Below, piece after piece: positions 1 through 8,760 of a stretch of DNA of 64,000 nt. The notes beneath the pieces are model-generated. The model searched no databases, had not been told where the DNA came from, and saw only the letters and a list, made by a program, of their open reading frames with translations. Location: assembly GCF_003056335.1 (NCBI RefSeq), contig NZ_PYWA01000001.1, forward strand, positions 372,001 through 436,000. Reading direction: 5' to 3'. Each line of letters opens with the position of its first letter. The first letter of the stretch is position 1. Source of the DNA: Paracoccus indicus (GTDB lineage Bacteria > Pseudomonadota > Alphaproteobacteria > Rhodobacterales > Rhodobacteraceae). A program made the translations under genes and the position numbers.

Positions 1-1
1 T

Positions 2-286
2 TGGGCCGATGCCATGACCGCCCATGGCTTTCGTGGAGCCGCCGAGATCGCCGCCACGCTGGACCACATGGCGGCCTTCGCCCATCTGGCGGATGCGGTG
101 CCGCCGCATCTCTTCGACCTCTATCACGACGCCACCTTGGGGCGCGATGACATCACCGCCTTCATGCAGGACGCCAATCCCGCCGCATTGGCCGCCCTGC
201 GCGACCTGTTCCGGCGGTTGCATGATGCGGGACTGTGGGCGACGCGCAGAAACTCGATCGCTGCCGATCTGGGTGCGGGCGCATGA
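2..286 (+). CDS. cobN: Cobaltochelatase subunit CobN, C-terminal end (partial)
   Basis: This is the last ~94 residues of an open frame that enters from the left edge. The segment (AMTAHGFRGAAEI, then a helical tail with ATRRNSIAADLGAGA) resembles the C-terminus of CobN, the large subunit of the aerobic CobNST chelatase that inserts cobalt into hydrogenobyrinic acid a,c-diamide with ATP. Its TGA overlaps the ATG of cobG (ATGA), so the two are probably translationally coupled. The fragment alone is a weak match; its place at the head of a cob operon carries much of the assignment. Confidence 0.8.
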   Translation, partial: WADAMTAHGFRGAAEIAATLDHMAAFAHLADAVPPHLFDLYHDATLGRDDITAFMQDANPAALAALRDLFRRLHDAGLWATRRNSIAADLGAGA

Positions 287-1386
287 TCGGCGTGAAGGGC
301 TGGTGCCCCGGCGCGCTGCGCCCCATGCAATCGGGCGATGGCCTGGTCGTGCGCATCAAGCCACGGGGCGCCATGCTGAGCCGCGAACAGGCCGCGGGCA
401 TCGCCGATGCCGCCGAAACCCACGGCAACGGGCTGATCGACCTGACCGGACGCGGCAACCTGCAACTGCGGGGCGTCACACCCGCAACCCATGCGCCCCT
501 GATCGCCGATCTGCGTGCGCTGGACCTGATCGATCCCGACATCGTCACCGAGACGCGGCGCAACATCATCGTCACCCCCTTCGGCGGCGATGCCACCGAT
601 GCGCTGGTGCGCGATCTGGAAGCCGCGCTGGCCGCCAGCGCCCTGCCCCTGCCCGCCAAGTTCGGCTTTGCCGTCGATACCGGCTCTGTGCCGGTGCTGA
701 CGCACGACCCGGCCGACATCCGCATCGAATGTTCCGGGCAAGGCCTGATCCTGCGCGCGGACGGGATGGCAAAGGGGACGGCTTTCGGCACCCCAAGCGA
801 TGCGGTGGGACTGGCGCAATGGTTTTTGGAACAAGGCGGCGCCCCCGACGGGCGCGGCCGCATGGCAGCGCTGATCGCAGGCGGCATCACGCCCCGCGCC
901 GACCTGGCGCCGAATGATCCGGCCCCTCGTGCGCAGCCTGCATCCCTGAGCCAAGGCGTGCTGGTCGGTTTCGAATTCGGACAGGTCCCCCCCGGCACGC
1001 TGCGCCGCCTTGGCAGGCTGGGGCCCTTGCGCCTGACGCCTTGGCGGATGCTGCTGGTGCAGGGCGCGCGCCATCTGCCGCCGATGCCCGGGCTGATCCT
1101 TGATGCCGGGGACCCGCGCCTTCGGGTGCGTGCCTGCACAGGCGCACCGGGTTGCACCCAATCCCATGCCGCCACCCGCCCGCTGGCCCGCGACCTGAGC
1201 CCCCTGATGGCCCCGGACGCCGTGCTGCACGTCTCGGGTTGTGCCAAGGGTTGCGGCTGGCCGCGTGCCGCCGACATCACCCTGACGGCCACGCCGTGGG
1301 GCTTCGACCTGATCCGCTATGGCTGCGCACATGATGCGCCCGCCCTGCGCGGGCTTCACCCCGACCAATTGCCGAAGGTGCTTTGA
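283..1386 (+). CDS. cobG: Precorrin-3B synthase CobG
   Basis: CobG is the oxygen-dependent monooxygenase that turns precorrin-3A into precorrin-3B and so marks the aerobic cobalamin route. The 367-residue protein has the sulfite/nitrite reductase-like fold: an N-terminal ferredoxin-like half with GNGLIDLTGRGNLQLRG (about residues 47-63), and the iron-sulfur cysteine pairs ACTGAPGC (about 285) and SGCAKGC (about 318). I chose ATG 283, which overlaps the cobN stop, over an in-frame ATG at 235 that would lie inside cobN. It is followed directly by cobH. Confidence 0.95.
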   Translation: MIGVKGWCPGALRPMQSGDGLVVRIKPRGAMLSREQAAGIADAAETHGNGLIDLTGRGNLQLRGVTPATHAPLIADLRALDLIDPDIVTETRRNIIVTPFGGDATDALVRDLEAALAASALPLPAKFGFAVDTGSVPVLTHDPADIRIECSGQGLILRADGMAKGTAFGTPSDAVGLAQWFLEQGGAPDGRGRMAALIAGGITPRADLAPNDPAPRAQPASLSQGVLVGFEFGQVPPGTLRRLGRLGPLRLTPWRMLLVQGARHLPPMPGLILDAGDPRLRVRACTGAPGCTQSHAATRPLARDLSPLMAPDAVLHVSGCAKGCGWPRAADITLTATPWGFDLIRYGCAHDAPALRGLHPDQLPKVL

Positions 1387-2015
1387 TGCCGCATGTCTAC
1401 GAAAAGGACGGGGCCGCGATCTATCGCCAGTCCTTTGCCACCATCCGGTCCGAGGCCGACCTGGCACGCTTCGACGCCGATGAGGAACCCGTCGTCACCC
1501 GCATGATCCACGCCGCGGGCCTGGTCGGGCTGGAAGCCCATGTCCGCTTCACCCCCGGCATGGCGACCATCGCCCGCGCCGCCTTGGCACAAGGCGCGCC
1601 GATCCTGTGCGACGCCCGCATGGTCAGCGAGGGCGTCACCCGCGCCCGTCTGCCTGCCGACAATCCGGTCATCTGTACCCTGAACGACCCCCGCGTGTCC
1701 GACATGGCCCGCGACATGGGCAACACCCGCAGCGCCGCCGCGCTGGAACTGTGGCGCCCCCACCTGGAGGGTGCGCTGGTCGCCATCGGCAATGCGCCGA
1801 CCGCGCTGTTCCACCTGCTGAACATGCTGGAGGACCCCGAGTGCCCCCGCCCCGCTGCCATCGTCGGCTGCCCCGTGGGCTTCGTCGGCGCGGCGGAATC
1901 CAAGGATGCGCTGATGGCCGCCCCGCCCGTGCCCTCGGTCATCGTCAAGGGCCGTCTTGGCGGGTCGGCCATCACCGTCGCCGCGATCAACGCGCTGGCC
2001 AGCCGCAAGGAATAA
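1386..2015 (+). CDS. cobH: Precorrin-8X methylmutase CobH
   Basis: CobH moves the C-11 methyl group to C-12, converting precorrin-8X to hydrogenobyrinic acid. The 209-residue protein has the family's usual length and the catalytic histidine in RMIHAAG (His42). It ends with the conserved glycine-rich KGRLGGSAITVAAINAL segment. The ATG at 1386 shares its A with the cobG stop codon; a TTG one codon earlier is possible but unlikely. It belongs to the tightly packed cobG-H-I-J run. Confidence 0.96.
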   Translation: MPHVYEKDGAAIYRQSFATIRSEADLARFDADEEPVVTRMIHAAGLVGLEAHVRFTPGMATIARAALAQGAPILCDARMVSEGVTRARLPADNPVICTLNDPRVSDMARDMGNTRSAAALELWRPHLEGALVAIGNAPTALFHLLNMLEDPECPRPAAIVGCPVGFVGAAESKDALMAAPPVPSVIVKGRLGGSAITVAAINALASRKE

Positions 2016-2018
2016 CCG

Positions 2019-2762
2019 ATGGGACAGATCATCTGCGCAGGGCTGGGACCGGGCGATCCGGGCCTGATCTCGGTCCGGGCCGACCGCGCCATCCGCAGCG
2101 CGCGCCATGTGGCCTTCTTCCGCAAGCCCGGACGGCAGGGGCAGGCACGTCGCATCGTCGAGGGCATGTTGGCGCCAGATGCCCGCGAATACCCGATGGA
2201 ATACCCCGTCACGACGGAAATCCCCTTCGACAGCCCCGAATACAACGACCTGCTGGCGGCCTTCTATGACGATTGGGCCGCGCGCCTGCAGGAACTGGCA
2301 GCAACCGAGGATGTCGTCGTCCTCTGCGAGGGGGATCCCTTCCTCTATGGTTCCTTCATGCATCTCTACGTGCGGCTGCGCGACGTGGTCCCGATGCAGG
2401 TCATTCCGGGAATTCCCGGCATGGCGGGATGCTGGAACGCCAGCGGCACGCCGATCACATGGGGCGACGATGTGCTGACCGTGCTGATGGGCACCCTGCC
2501 CGAAGCCGACCTGCGCCGCCATATCGCCGCGACCGACGCACTGGTGGTGATGAAGACGGGCCGCAACCTGCCCAAGGTCCGCCGCGCCCTGGCCGCCTGC
2601 GGACGGCTGGAGGACGCCTGGCTGATCGAGCGCGGCACCATGCCCGGCCAGCGCATCGCGCGGTTGGCCGAGGTCGCCGATGCCGATTGCCCCTATTTCG
2701 CCATCGTCATGGTCCACGGACAGGGCCGCCGCCCCATGGCCCTGCCGCAGGTGGCGGAATGA
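2019..2762 (+). CDS. cobI: Precorrin-2 C20-methyltransferase CobI
   Basis: This is a SAM-dependent tetrapyrrole methylase of the CbiF/CobA fold that methylates C-20 of precorrin-2. The N-terminal GLGPGDPGLISVRA loop, the CEGDPFLYGSFMHLY motif (about residues 107-121) and PGIPGMAGCWN are diagnostic of the family, and the tyrosine/serine-rich pocket fits CobI rather than CobJ. Length is 247 aa. It starts three bases after cobH and its stop overlaps the cobJ start (ATGA). Confidence 0.95.
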   Translation: MGQIICAGLGPGDPGLISVRADRAIRSARHVAFFRKPGRQGQARRIVEGMLAPDAREYPMEYPVTTEIPFDSPEYNDLLAAFYDDWAARLQELAATEDVVVLCEGDPFLYGSFMHLYVRLRDVVPMQVIPGIPGMAGCWNASGTPITWGDDVLTVLMGTLPEADLRRHIAATDALVVMKTGRNLPKVRRALAACGRLEDAWLIERGTMPGQRIARLAEVADADCPYFAIVMVHGQGRRPMALPQVAE

Positions 2763-3493
2763 GCGGCTGGATCACCGTCGCGGGTCTTGGTCCCGGCGAT
2801 GACGCGCTGGTCACGCCGCAGGTCGCGCAGGCGCTGGATCAGGCCACCGATGTCATCGGCTACATCCCCTATGTCGCGCGGGTGGCGGCGCGTCCGGGGC
2901 TGGCGCTGCACCCCTCGGACAACCGGGTCGAGCTGGACCGAGCCCGCATGGCGCTGGAGATGGCGGCGGATGGCAAGCGGGTGGTGATCGTATCCTCGGG
3001 CGATCCCGGCGTCTTCGCCATGGCCTCGGCGCTGTTCGAGGCGCTGGAGGGTCAGCCCGACCGATATGACACCGACATCCGCATCCTGCCCGGCATCACC
3101 GCGATGCTGGCGGCGGCGGCGCGTGCTGGTGCGCCCTTGGGGCATGATTTCTGCGCCATCAACCTGTCGGACAACCTCAAGCCCTTCGAGCTGATCGAGC
3201 ACCGCCTGCGCCACGCCGCACGGGGCGATTTCGCCATGGCCTTCTACAACCCGCGATCGCGCAGCCGCCCGCATCAATTCGCCCGCGTGCTGGAGATCCT
3301 GCGGCAGGAATGTTCCCCCGAGACGCTGGTCATCTTCGCCCGCGCCGTCACCACGCCGCAGGAGGCGCTGACCACCCTGCCCCTGTCGCAGGCCACCCCG
3401 GAAATGGCAGACATGCGGACCGTCGTGCTGGTCGGCAATTCGGCGACGCGGCGGGTCGGCAAATGGGTCTATACCCCGCGCGGGGCTTTCTGA
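2759..3493 (+). CDS. cobJ: Precorrin-3B C17-methyltransferase CobJ
   Basis: CobJ methylates C-17 and drives ring contraction of precorrin-3B to precorrin-4. The 244-aa protein has the methylase signatures VAGLGPGDDALVTPQ at the N-terminus, SSGDPGVFAMAS (about residue 81) and LPGITAMLAAAARAGAPLG, followed by the CobJ-specific DFCAINLSDNL and FYNPRSRSRP segments. Its ATG overlaps the cobI stop; a longer in-frame reading upstream would run inside cobI. Its last 25 bases overlap the end of cobK on the other strand. Confidence 0.96.
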   Translation: MSGWITVAGLGPGDDALVTPQVAQALDQATDVIGYIPYVARVAARPGLALHPSDNRVELDRARMALEMAADGKRVVIVSSGDPGVFAMASALFEALEGQPDRYDTDIRILPGITAMLAAAARAGAPLGHDFCAINLSDNLKPFELIEHRLRHAARGDFAMAFYNPRSRSRPHQFARVLEILRQECSPETLVIFARAVTTPQEALTTLPLSQATPEMADMRTVVLVGNSATRRVGKWVYTPRGAF

Positions 3494-4212
3494 TGCAGCC
3501 AGGCCATCGCCAGTTCGGGCTGCGCGACCACATGCCGTTCGGGCATGGCGGGGCGGTCGATCATGATCACCCGCAGGCCCAGATCACGCGCGGCGGTCAG
3601 CTTGGCCTCGGCCCCCGATCCGCCCGCGTTCTTGGCGACCAGATGGGTGATGGCATGGTCGCGCATCAGCCGGGTGTCATCCGCCACGTCAAACGGCCCA
3701 CGCGCGATCACCACACGCGCATCCGGCAATGGCAGGCTGTCGGGCCGATCCACCAGACGCAGCAGAAACCGATGCGGCAGGCCCGCGAAGGCCGAGAGGT
3801 TCTGTTTGCCGATGGCCAGAAAGACATGCGTCCGGTCCGGCGGCAGCGCCTGCGCCGCCTGCGCAATATCAGTGACATGGGTCCAGTCATCGCCCGCAGC
3901 CGCTTGCCATGCAGGTCGCTGCAGGACCAGCAGGGGGACGCCCGCCATATCAGCCGCGCGGACCGCATTGGTGCTGATCTGCGCCGCAAAAGGATGAGTC
4001 GCGTCGATCAGATGGGTGAAGCCGCCCTGCCGCAGATGCCGCGCCAGACCCTCGACGCCGCCGAAACCGCCGATCCGGGTCGGCAGGGGCTGCGCCACCG
4101 GGGCCGCCGTGCGTCCGGCATAGGAGAACTGCGCCTCGATGCCCGCCTCTGCCAGCAGTCGCGCCATGGCGCTGGCCTCGGATGTGCCGCCCAGCAGCAG
4201 GATGCGTGTCAT
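3469..4212 (-). CDS. cobK: Precorrin-6A reductase CobK
   Basis: CobK reduces precorrin-6A to dihydro-precorrin-6A with NADPH. The 247-aa protein begins [20 protein letters not shown], the dinucleotide-binding loop of the family, and has DATHPFAAQISTNA (about residues 82-95) and a C-terminal TARDLGLRVIMIDRPAMPE segment. It is the only cob gene here on the minus strand. Its tail overlaps cobJ by 25 bases, and its start codon shares two bases with the divergent start of cobL. A start eight codons upstream is possible but would extend into cobL. Confidence 0.95.
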   Translation of the reverse strand: MTRILLLGGTSEASAMARLLAEAGIEAQFSYAGRTAAPVAQPLPTRIGGFGGVEGLARHLRQGGFTHLIDATHPFAAQISTNAVRAADMAGVPLLVLQRPAWQAAAGDDWTHVTDIAQAAQALPPDRTHVFLAIGKQNLSAFAGLPHRFLLRLVDRPDSLPLPDARVVIARGPFDVADDTRLMRDHAITHLVAKNAGGSGAEAKLTAARDLGLRVIMIDRPAMPERHVVAQPELAMAWLHQKAPRGV

Positions 4213-5401
4213 GGATAAGCCTTGGCTGACGATCATCGGTTTGACCGAAGATGGCCTGCCCGGCCTGCCCGATGCAAGTCGAGAGGCTCTGGCCGCTGCC
4301 GATCTGGTTTTTGGTGGGCCTCGTCATCTGGCGCTGGCCGCGGTCGCAGACAAGGGCTGCCCCTGGCCCGTGCCCTTCGACATCGCGCCGGTTCTGGCCG
4401 CAAGGGGTCGGCGGGTGGTGGTGCTGACCTCGGGCGATCCCTTCTGGCATGGCGCGGGCGGCACGCTGGCGGGGCATCTTGCGCCCGATGAATGGATCGC
4501 GCTGCCCGCCGCGGGCGTCGTCGCGCTGGCCTGCGCACGCCTTGGCTGGCGGGCCGAGGGCGTGGTGACGCTTGGTCTGCACGCGGCGCCCTTCGCGCGG
4601 CTGCGCCTGCATCTGGCACGCGGTTGCCGCATCATCGCCACCCTGCGCGACGGAGCAGCGGTGGCCGCGCTGGCCGAATGGCTGCGTGCCCAAGGTTCAG
4701 GTTCCGCGGAGCTGACGGTGCTGGAGCGTCTTGGCGGCCCCGCCGAACGCATCCGCCGGACCCGCGCGGACGACCCTCAGCCCGACGACATCGCCGCCCC
4801 CGTGGCCGTGGCCATCGACGGCGCGGATCTGCCGCGCGGCACGGGGATCGGCACCGTTCCCGGTCGCCCCGAAGATGGCTTCACCCATGCGGGCCAGATC
4901 ACCAAATCCCCCATCCGCGCGATGACGCTGGCCGCCCTTGCCCCCCGCCCGGGTGCGCTGCTGTGGGACATCGGCGGAGGCTCGGGGGCCATTTCGGTCG
5001 AATGGGCGCTGGCGGGTGGGGATGCCATCTGCATCGAGCCGCGCGCCGACCGGCTGGAGCTGATCCGCGCCAATACCGCCAGCTTCGGCGTCGGTCATCT
5101 GGTAACGCCCTTTCATGGCCGCGCCCCGGATGCGTTGTCGGATCTGCCCGAACCGGATGCGGTCTTTGTCGGTGGTGGCGGATCGGCGGCCCTGTTCGAC
5201 GCGCTGTGGCCCCTGATGCCATCCGGCGCGCGACTTGTGGCCAATGCCGTGACGCTGGAGACCGAAAGCCTGCTGACCGTCCTGTCCGCCCGTTACGGCG
5301 GCGACCTGATGCGCATCGAGATCGCCCGCGCAGCTCCCTTGGGCGGCATGCGCGGCTGGCAACCTGCGCGCTCCGTCGTGCAATGGGCGGTGACGGCATG
5401 A
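4211..5401 (+). CDS. cobL: Precorrin-6Y C5,15-methyltransferase (decarboxylating) CobL
   Basis: CobL is the two-domain enzyme, equal to CbiE fused to CbiT, that methylates C-5 and C-15 of precorrin-6Y and decarboxylates the C-12 acetate to give precorrin-8X. Residues 1-200 form the tetrapyrrole methylase half ([23 protein letters not shown]). Residues 210-396 are a Rossmann methyltransferase with the SAM loop [20 protein letters not shown] 4211 ([10 protein letters not shown]) matches the usual N-terminus; a longer in-frame start lies inside cobK. The stop overlaps the cobE start. Confidence 0.95.
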   Translation: MDKPWLTIIGLTEDGLPGLPDASREALAAADLVFGGPRHLALAAVADKGCPWPVPFDIAPVLAARGRRVVVLTSGDPFWHGAGGTLAGHLAPDEWIALPAAGVVALACARLGWRAEGVVTLGLHAAPFARLRLHLARGCRIIATLRDGAAVAALAEWLRAQGSGSAELTVLERLGGPAERIRRTRADDPQPDDIAAPVAVAIDGADLPRGTGIGTVPGRPEDGFTHAGQITKSPIRAMTLAALAPRPGALLWDIGGGSGAISVEWALAGGDAICIEPRADRLELIRANTASFGVGHLVTPFHGRAPDALSDLPEPDAVFVGGGGSAALFDALWPLMPSGARLVANAVTLETESLLTVLSARYGGDLMRIEIARAAPLGGMRGWQPARSVVQWAVTA

Positions 5402-5727
5402 AGGTCGCTGGCATCGGCTGCCGTGCCGACACCCCGTTGGAGGCGCTGGCCCATGCGGTCGGCAATGCGGATGTGCTGGCCACTATCCCCGAGCGTGCCG
5501 CGCTGCTTCGCCCCTTGGCCGACCATTTGGGTCTGCCCCTGCGGATCGTGTCGGTGGCGGGCGTCGAAACCCCGACCCGATCCCCGCGCGTCCAGTCGCT
5601 TCACGCCACCGGATCGGTGGCCGAGGCTGCGGCCCTTGTCGCCGCCGGACCCACCGCCCGCCTGACCGGCCCGCGCATCGCTTCGGCCTGTGGCCGGATC
5701 ACCATCGCCATCGCAGAGGTTCCATGA
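5398..5727 (+). CDS. cobE: Cobalamin biosynthesis protein CobE (CbiG C-terminal-like)
   Basis: A 109-aa protein related to the C-terminal domain of CbiG, with the opening [15 protein letters not shown] and the later conserved GSVAEAAAL and [17 protein letters not shown]. CobE is needed for aerobic cobalamin synthesis in Pseudomonas and is thought to bind hydrogenobyrinic acid or related intermediates, but its exact step is not settled. ATGA overlaps link it to cobL before and cobM after, so it lies in the middle of a coupled cobL-E-M-B series. Confidence 0.9.
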   Translation: MKVAGIGCRADTPLEALAHAVGNADVLATIPERAALLRPLADHLGLPLRIVSVAGVETPTRSPRVQSLHATGSVAEAAALVAAGPTARLTGPRIASACGRITIAIAEVP

Positions 5728-6497
5728 CCATCCATTTCATCGGCGCAGGCCCCGGCGCGGCCGATCTGATCACCCTGCGCGGGCGCGACCTGATCGCGGC
5801 CTGCCCCGTCTGCCTTTATGCGGGCAGCCTCGTGCCCCCCGCCCTGCTGAGCCATTGCCCGCCGGGTGCGCGGATCGTGAACACCGCGCCCCTCAGCCTT
5901 GACCAGATCATCGCGGAAATGCAGGCGGCCCACGCCGCAGGACAGGATGTGGCGCGGCTTCATTCGGGCGATCTGTCGGTCTGGTCGGCGATGGGCGAAC
6001 AGCTGCGCCGTCTGCGGGCGCTGGATATCCCCGTGCAGGTCGTGCCGGGGGTGCCCTCCTTCGCAGCCGCCGCCGCCGCGCTGGAAGCCGAGCTGACCCT
6101 GCCCGGTCTGGCGCAATCGGTGGTGCTGACCCGCACGCCGGGGCGGGCATCGACCATGCCTGCGGGCGAAAGCCTGACCGCCTTCGCGGCAACCGGCGCG
6201 ACGCTGGCGATCCACCTGTCGATCCATGCGCTGGACCAGGTGGTGGCCGATCTGACGCCGCATTACGGGCCTGACTGCCCCGTGGCCGTCGTCTGGCGGG
6301 CAAGCTGGCCCGACCAGCGGGTGATCCGGTCGATCCTGTCGGGCATTGCGGCGGCCGCCCAAGGCATCGACCGCACGGCGCTGATCCTTGTCGGCCCCGC
6401 CCTTGGCGCCGAGGGCTTCGACGACAGCCGCCTCTATGCCGCCGATTACGACCGCCGATACCGCCCTCTCGGTCAAGAACCGAGGTTTCCCGAATGA
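5724..6497 (+). CDS. cobM: Precorrin-4 C11-methyltransferase CobM
   Basis: CobM adds the methyl group at C-11 of precorrin-4 to give precorrin-5. The 257-aa sequence shows the methylase pattern [15 protein letters not shown] at the N-terminus, [14 protein letters not shown] (about residues 79-92) and the [14 protein letters not shown] pocket. The [16 protein letters not shown] segment is typical of the CobM/CbiF subgroup. It is coupled to cobE and cobB by four-base overlaps. Confidence 0.96.
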   Translation: MTIHFIGAGPGAADLITLRGRDLIAACPVCLYAGSLVPPALLSHCPPGARIVNTAPLSLDQIIAEMQAAHAAGQDVARLHSGDLSVWSAMGEQLRRLRALDIPVQVVPGVPSFAAAAAALEAELTLPGLAQSVVLTRTPGRASTMPAGESLTAFAATGATLAIHLSIHALDQVVADLTPHYGPDCPVAVVWRASWPDQRVIRSILSGIAAAAQGIDRTALILVGPALGAEGFDDSRLYAADYDRRYRPLGQEPRFPE

Positions 6498-7819
6498 GCA
6501 CCCCCGGACTGATGATCTCGGCCCCCGCCTCGGGGACGGGCAAGACGATGCTGATGCTGGGCCTGCTGACCGCGCTGCGGCGGCGGGGCATGGCGGTGCA
6601 GCCCTTCAAATCGGGGCCCGACTACATCGACCCGGCATTCCATACGGCGGCATCCGGGCGGGCGTCCTTCAACCTGGATGCCTGGGCGATGCAGCCGGGG
6701 CGGATCATCGGTCATGTGACGGGACAGCCCGATGCCGACATCATTCTGGCCGAAGGGTCGATGGGGCTGTTCGACGGGGTGGCGACGCCCGGCGAAACCG
6801 GCATCGGTTCCAGCGCCGAGGTGGCGCAGATGATGGGCTGGCCGGTCGTGCTGATCCTCGACGTCTCGGGCCAGGCGCAATCGGCGGCGGCGGTGGCGCG
6901 GGGCTTTGCGACGCTGCGGCCCGATCTGCCCTTTGCGGGCGTGGTGCTGAACCGCGTGGCCTCACCCCGCCACGACGCCCTGATCCGCGAAGGCATGGCC
7001 GAGGCGGGCATCACCGTCCTGGGCGCCCTGCCCCGGCAAGGCAACATCACCCTGCCCGAACGCCACCTGGGACTGGTGCAGGCCGAGGAAACCCCCGAAC
7101 TGCAGGCCATCCTTGACCACGCGGGCGATTTCGTCGGCGCGCATTGCGATCTGGACGCCATCATCGCCGCCGCCGCCAGCCGCGCCCTGCCCGAGGCCGA
7201 TGCACCCCTGCCGATCGTCCCGCCGGGGGGCCGCATCGCGCTGGCCCGCGATGCGGCCTTCAGCTTCACCTATCCCCATGTCCTGCAGGCGTGGCGCAAG
7301 GCGGGGGCCACGATCCTGCCGTTTTCGCCGCTTGCGAATGAAGCCCCCGATAACAGCGCCGATTGCTGCTGGCTGCCGGGCGGTTATCCCGAACTGCACG
7401 CGCCGAAACTGGCCGCCGCCAACAATTTCCGCGACGCCATGCACCGCTTTGCCGCGACGCGCCCCGTTCATGGCGAATGCGGCGGCTACATGGCGCTTGG
7501 GGCGGGGCTGGTCGATGCGGGGGGCGAACGCCACCGCATGCTGGGCCTGCTGGGGTTGGAAACCAGCTATCACAAGCGCCGCATGCATCTGGGATACCGC
7601 CGCGCCGATCTGGTCGCACCCTTCCCGGGCATCGGTCAACAAGCGTTGCGAGGGCATGAGTTCCGCTATGCCTCGATCACCGATCAGCCGGATGCGCCGC
7701 TGGCCCGCGTCACGGATGCCAATGGCGCGGCGGTGCCCGAAACCGGGTCCTTCCGCGCCACCCATGGCGGTCAGGTCACCGGCACCTTCTTTCACATGAT
7801 CGCCCCCGCGGCGACTTGA
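6494..7819 (+). CDS. cobB: Hydrogenobyrinic/cobyrinic acid a,c-diamide synthase CobB
   Basis: This ATP- and glutamine-dependent enzyme amidates the a and c acetate side chains, giving the substrate for CobNST. The 441-aa protein has an N-terminal dethiobiotin synthetase-like P-loop ([11 protein letters not shown], about residues 8-18) with KSGPDYIDP next to it. A C-terminal type I glutamine amidotransferase domain follows, with the nucleophile motif [11 protein letters not shown] (about residues 326-336) and a late FRYASI/HMIAP segment. It is the last gene before the cobalamin riboswitch. Confidence 0.96.
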   Translation: MSTPGLMISAPASGTGKTMLMLGLLTALRRRGMAVQPFKSGPDYIDPAFHTAASGRASFNLDAWAMQPGRIIGHVTGQPDADIILAEGSMGLFDGVATPGETGIGSSAEVAQMMGWPVVLILDVSGQAQSAAAVARGFATLRPDLPFAGVVLNRVASPRHDALIREGMAEAGITVLGALPRQGNITLPERHLGLVQAEETPELQAILDHAGDFVGAHCDLDAIIAAAASRALPEADAPLPIVPPGGRIALARDAAFSFTYPHVLQAWRKAGATILPFSPLANEAPDNSADCCWLPGGYPELHAPKLAAANNFRDAMHRFAATRPVHGECGGYMALGAGLVDAGGERHRMLGLLGLETSYHKRRMHLGYRRADLVAPFPGIGQQALRGHEFRYASITDQPDAPLARVTDANGAAVPETGSFRATHGGQVTGTFFHMIAPAAT

Positions 7820-7857
7820 CGCGCGCGGGCCGATCACGTCTATCTGATCCCCTGAAT

Positions 7858-8044
7858 GGTGCCCGTGAAGACGCCCAAGCGTCGGGCTTCATCGGGAATG
7901 AGGAAGGGTGGACCCAATCGCGGCACCCGAAGCCTCAGCCGCCCCCGCGACTGTATGCGGAGAGCGTGCGTCACTTGTGTCACTGGGCCGGAGCGCCCGG
8001 GAAGGCCGACGCCACGCGCTGACCCGCAAGCCAGGAAACCGGCC
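7858..8044 (+). promoter_or_regulatory. Cobalamin riboswitch (AdoCbl aptamer)
   Basis: The leader shows the conserved parts of the B12 aptamer in the expected order: GGTGCCCGTGAAG at the 5' side, GGGAATGAGGAAGGGTGG, the GCCCCCGCGACTGTA core, CACTGGGCCGGAGCGCCCGGGAAGGC, and the B12 box GCAAGCCAGGAAACCGGCC at 8026-8044. It lies between cobB and the cbiM-type gene and should lower expression of cbiM-cobF when cobalamin is plentiful. A six-pair hairpin (GCCGTC/GACGGC, 8062-8079) directly before the AGGAG ribosome site at 8083 is the likely expression platform. Confidence 0.95.
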
Positions 8045-8094
8045 ATGCAGAGAATTTTCCCGCCGTCGGGGATGACGGCTACAGGAGACTGAAC

Positions 8095-8760
8095 ATGCAT
8101 ATCGAACATGGCGTCGTGACCGGCGCCAAGCTGATCCTTGGCTATGCCACCGCAGCCACGGCAGGCATCTATACCCTGAAGATCGCCTTTGATGCCCTTC
8201 GCGAGCGCGGGCTTCTGTCGCTGGCAGGCCGCAGCCTGCTGGCCACCATCGCCACCTTCATCTTTTTCCAGGTGCTGCCCACCGCCCCCGTCGGCGTCTC
8301 CGAGGTTCACCTGATCATGGGGTCCACCCTGTTCCTGCTGTTCGGCGCGGCGCCTGCGGCCATCGGGCTGGCGCTTGGGCTGCTGACGCAGGGGCTGTTC
8401 TTTGCACCCGCCGATCTGCCGCAATACGGGATGAACGTCACCTCGCTTCTGGTGCCGCTGTTCGCAGTGTCGGCGCTGGCTGGCCGGATCATCGCGCCGA
8501 AAACCGCCTATGTCGATCTGACATACGGTCAGGCGCTGGCGCTGTCGACGGCGTTCCAGGGCGGGATCGTTGCATGGGTCGCCTTCTGGGCCTTCTATGG
8601 TCAGGGAATCGAGGCATGGTCCGGCGTCGCGACCTTCGGCGCGGCCTATATGCTGGTCATCGCGCTGGAGCCGCTGGTCGATCTGGCCGTGCTGGCAGGC
8701 GCCAAATCCATGCGCGGGCTGGGCCGGACCGGGCTGGTCACGCAGCGCCTCTACGCATGA
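8095..8760 (+). CDS. CbiM-family energy-coupling-factor permease (cobalt uptake)
   Basis: A 221-aa membrane protein that opens MHIEHGVV; His2 at the N-terminus is the metal ligand position of CbiM/NikM substrate-binding components. Hydrophobic segments occupy about residues 12-28, 45-62, 75-100, 113-128, 150-170 and 180-200. The upstream cobalamin riboswitch and the co-transcribed cobF point to cobalt import for B12 synthesis. No CbiN, CbiQ or CbiO gene is near, so it either uses ECF partners encoded elsewhere or works as a reduced system. The ribosome site is AGGAG at 8083. Confidence 0.85.
   Translation: MHIEHGVVTGAKLILGYATAATAGIYTLKIAFDALRERGLLSLAGRSLLATIATFIFFQVLPTAPVGVSEVHLIMGSTLFLLFGAAPAAIGLALGLLTQGLFFAPADLPQYGMNVTSLLVPLFAVSALAGRIIAPKTAYVDLTYGQALALSTAFQGGIVAWVAFWAFYGQGIEAWSGVATFGAAYMLVIALEPLVDLAVLAGAKSMRGLGRTGLVTQRLYA

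Noticed and set aside
1356..2717. 453-codon antisense frame over cobH and cobI
   Set aside because: A mirror of two clearly identified cob genes; same GC-bias artefact.
4139..4213. Longer N-terminus for cobL beginning at 4139
   Set aside because: The extra 24 residues are the antisense of cobK and do not resemble CobL, which begins MxxPWLTIIG.
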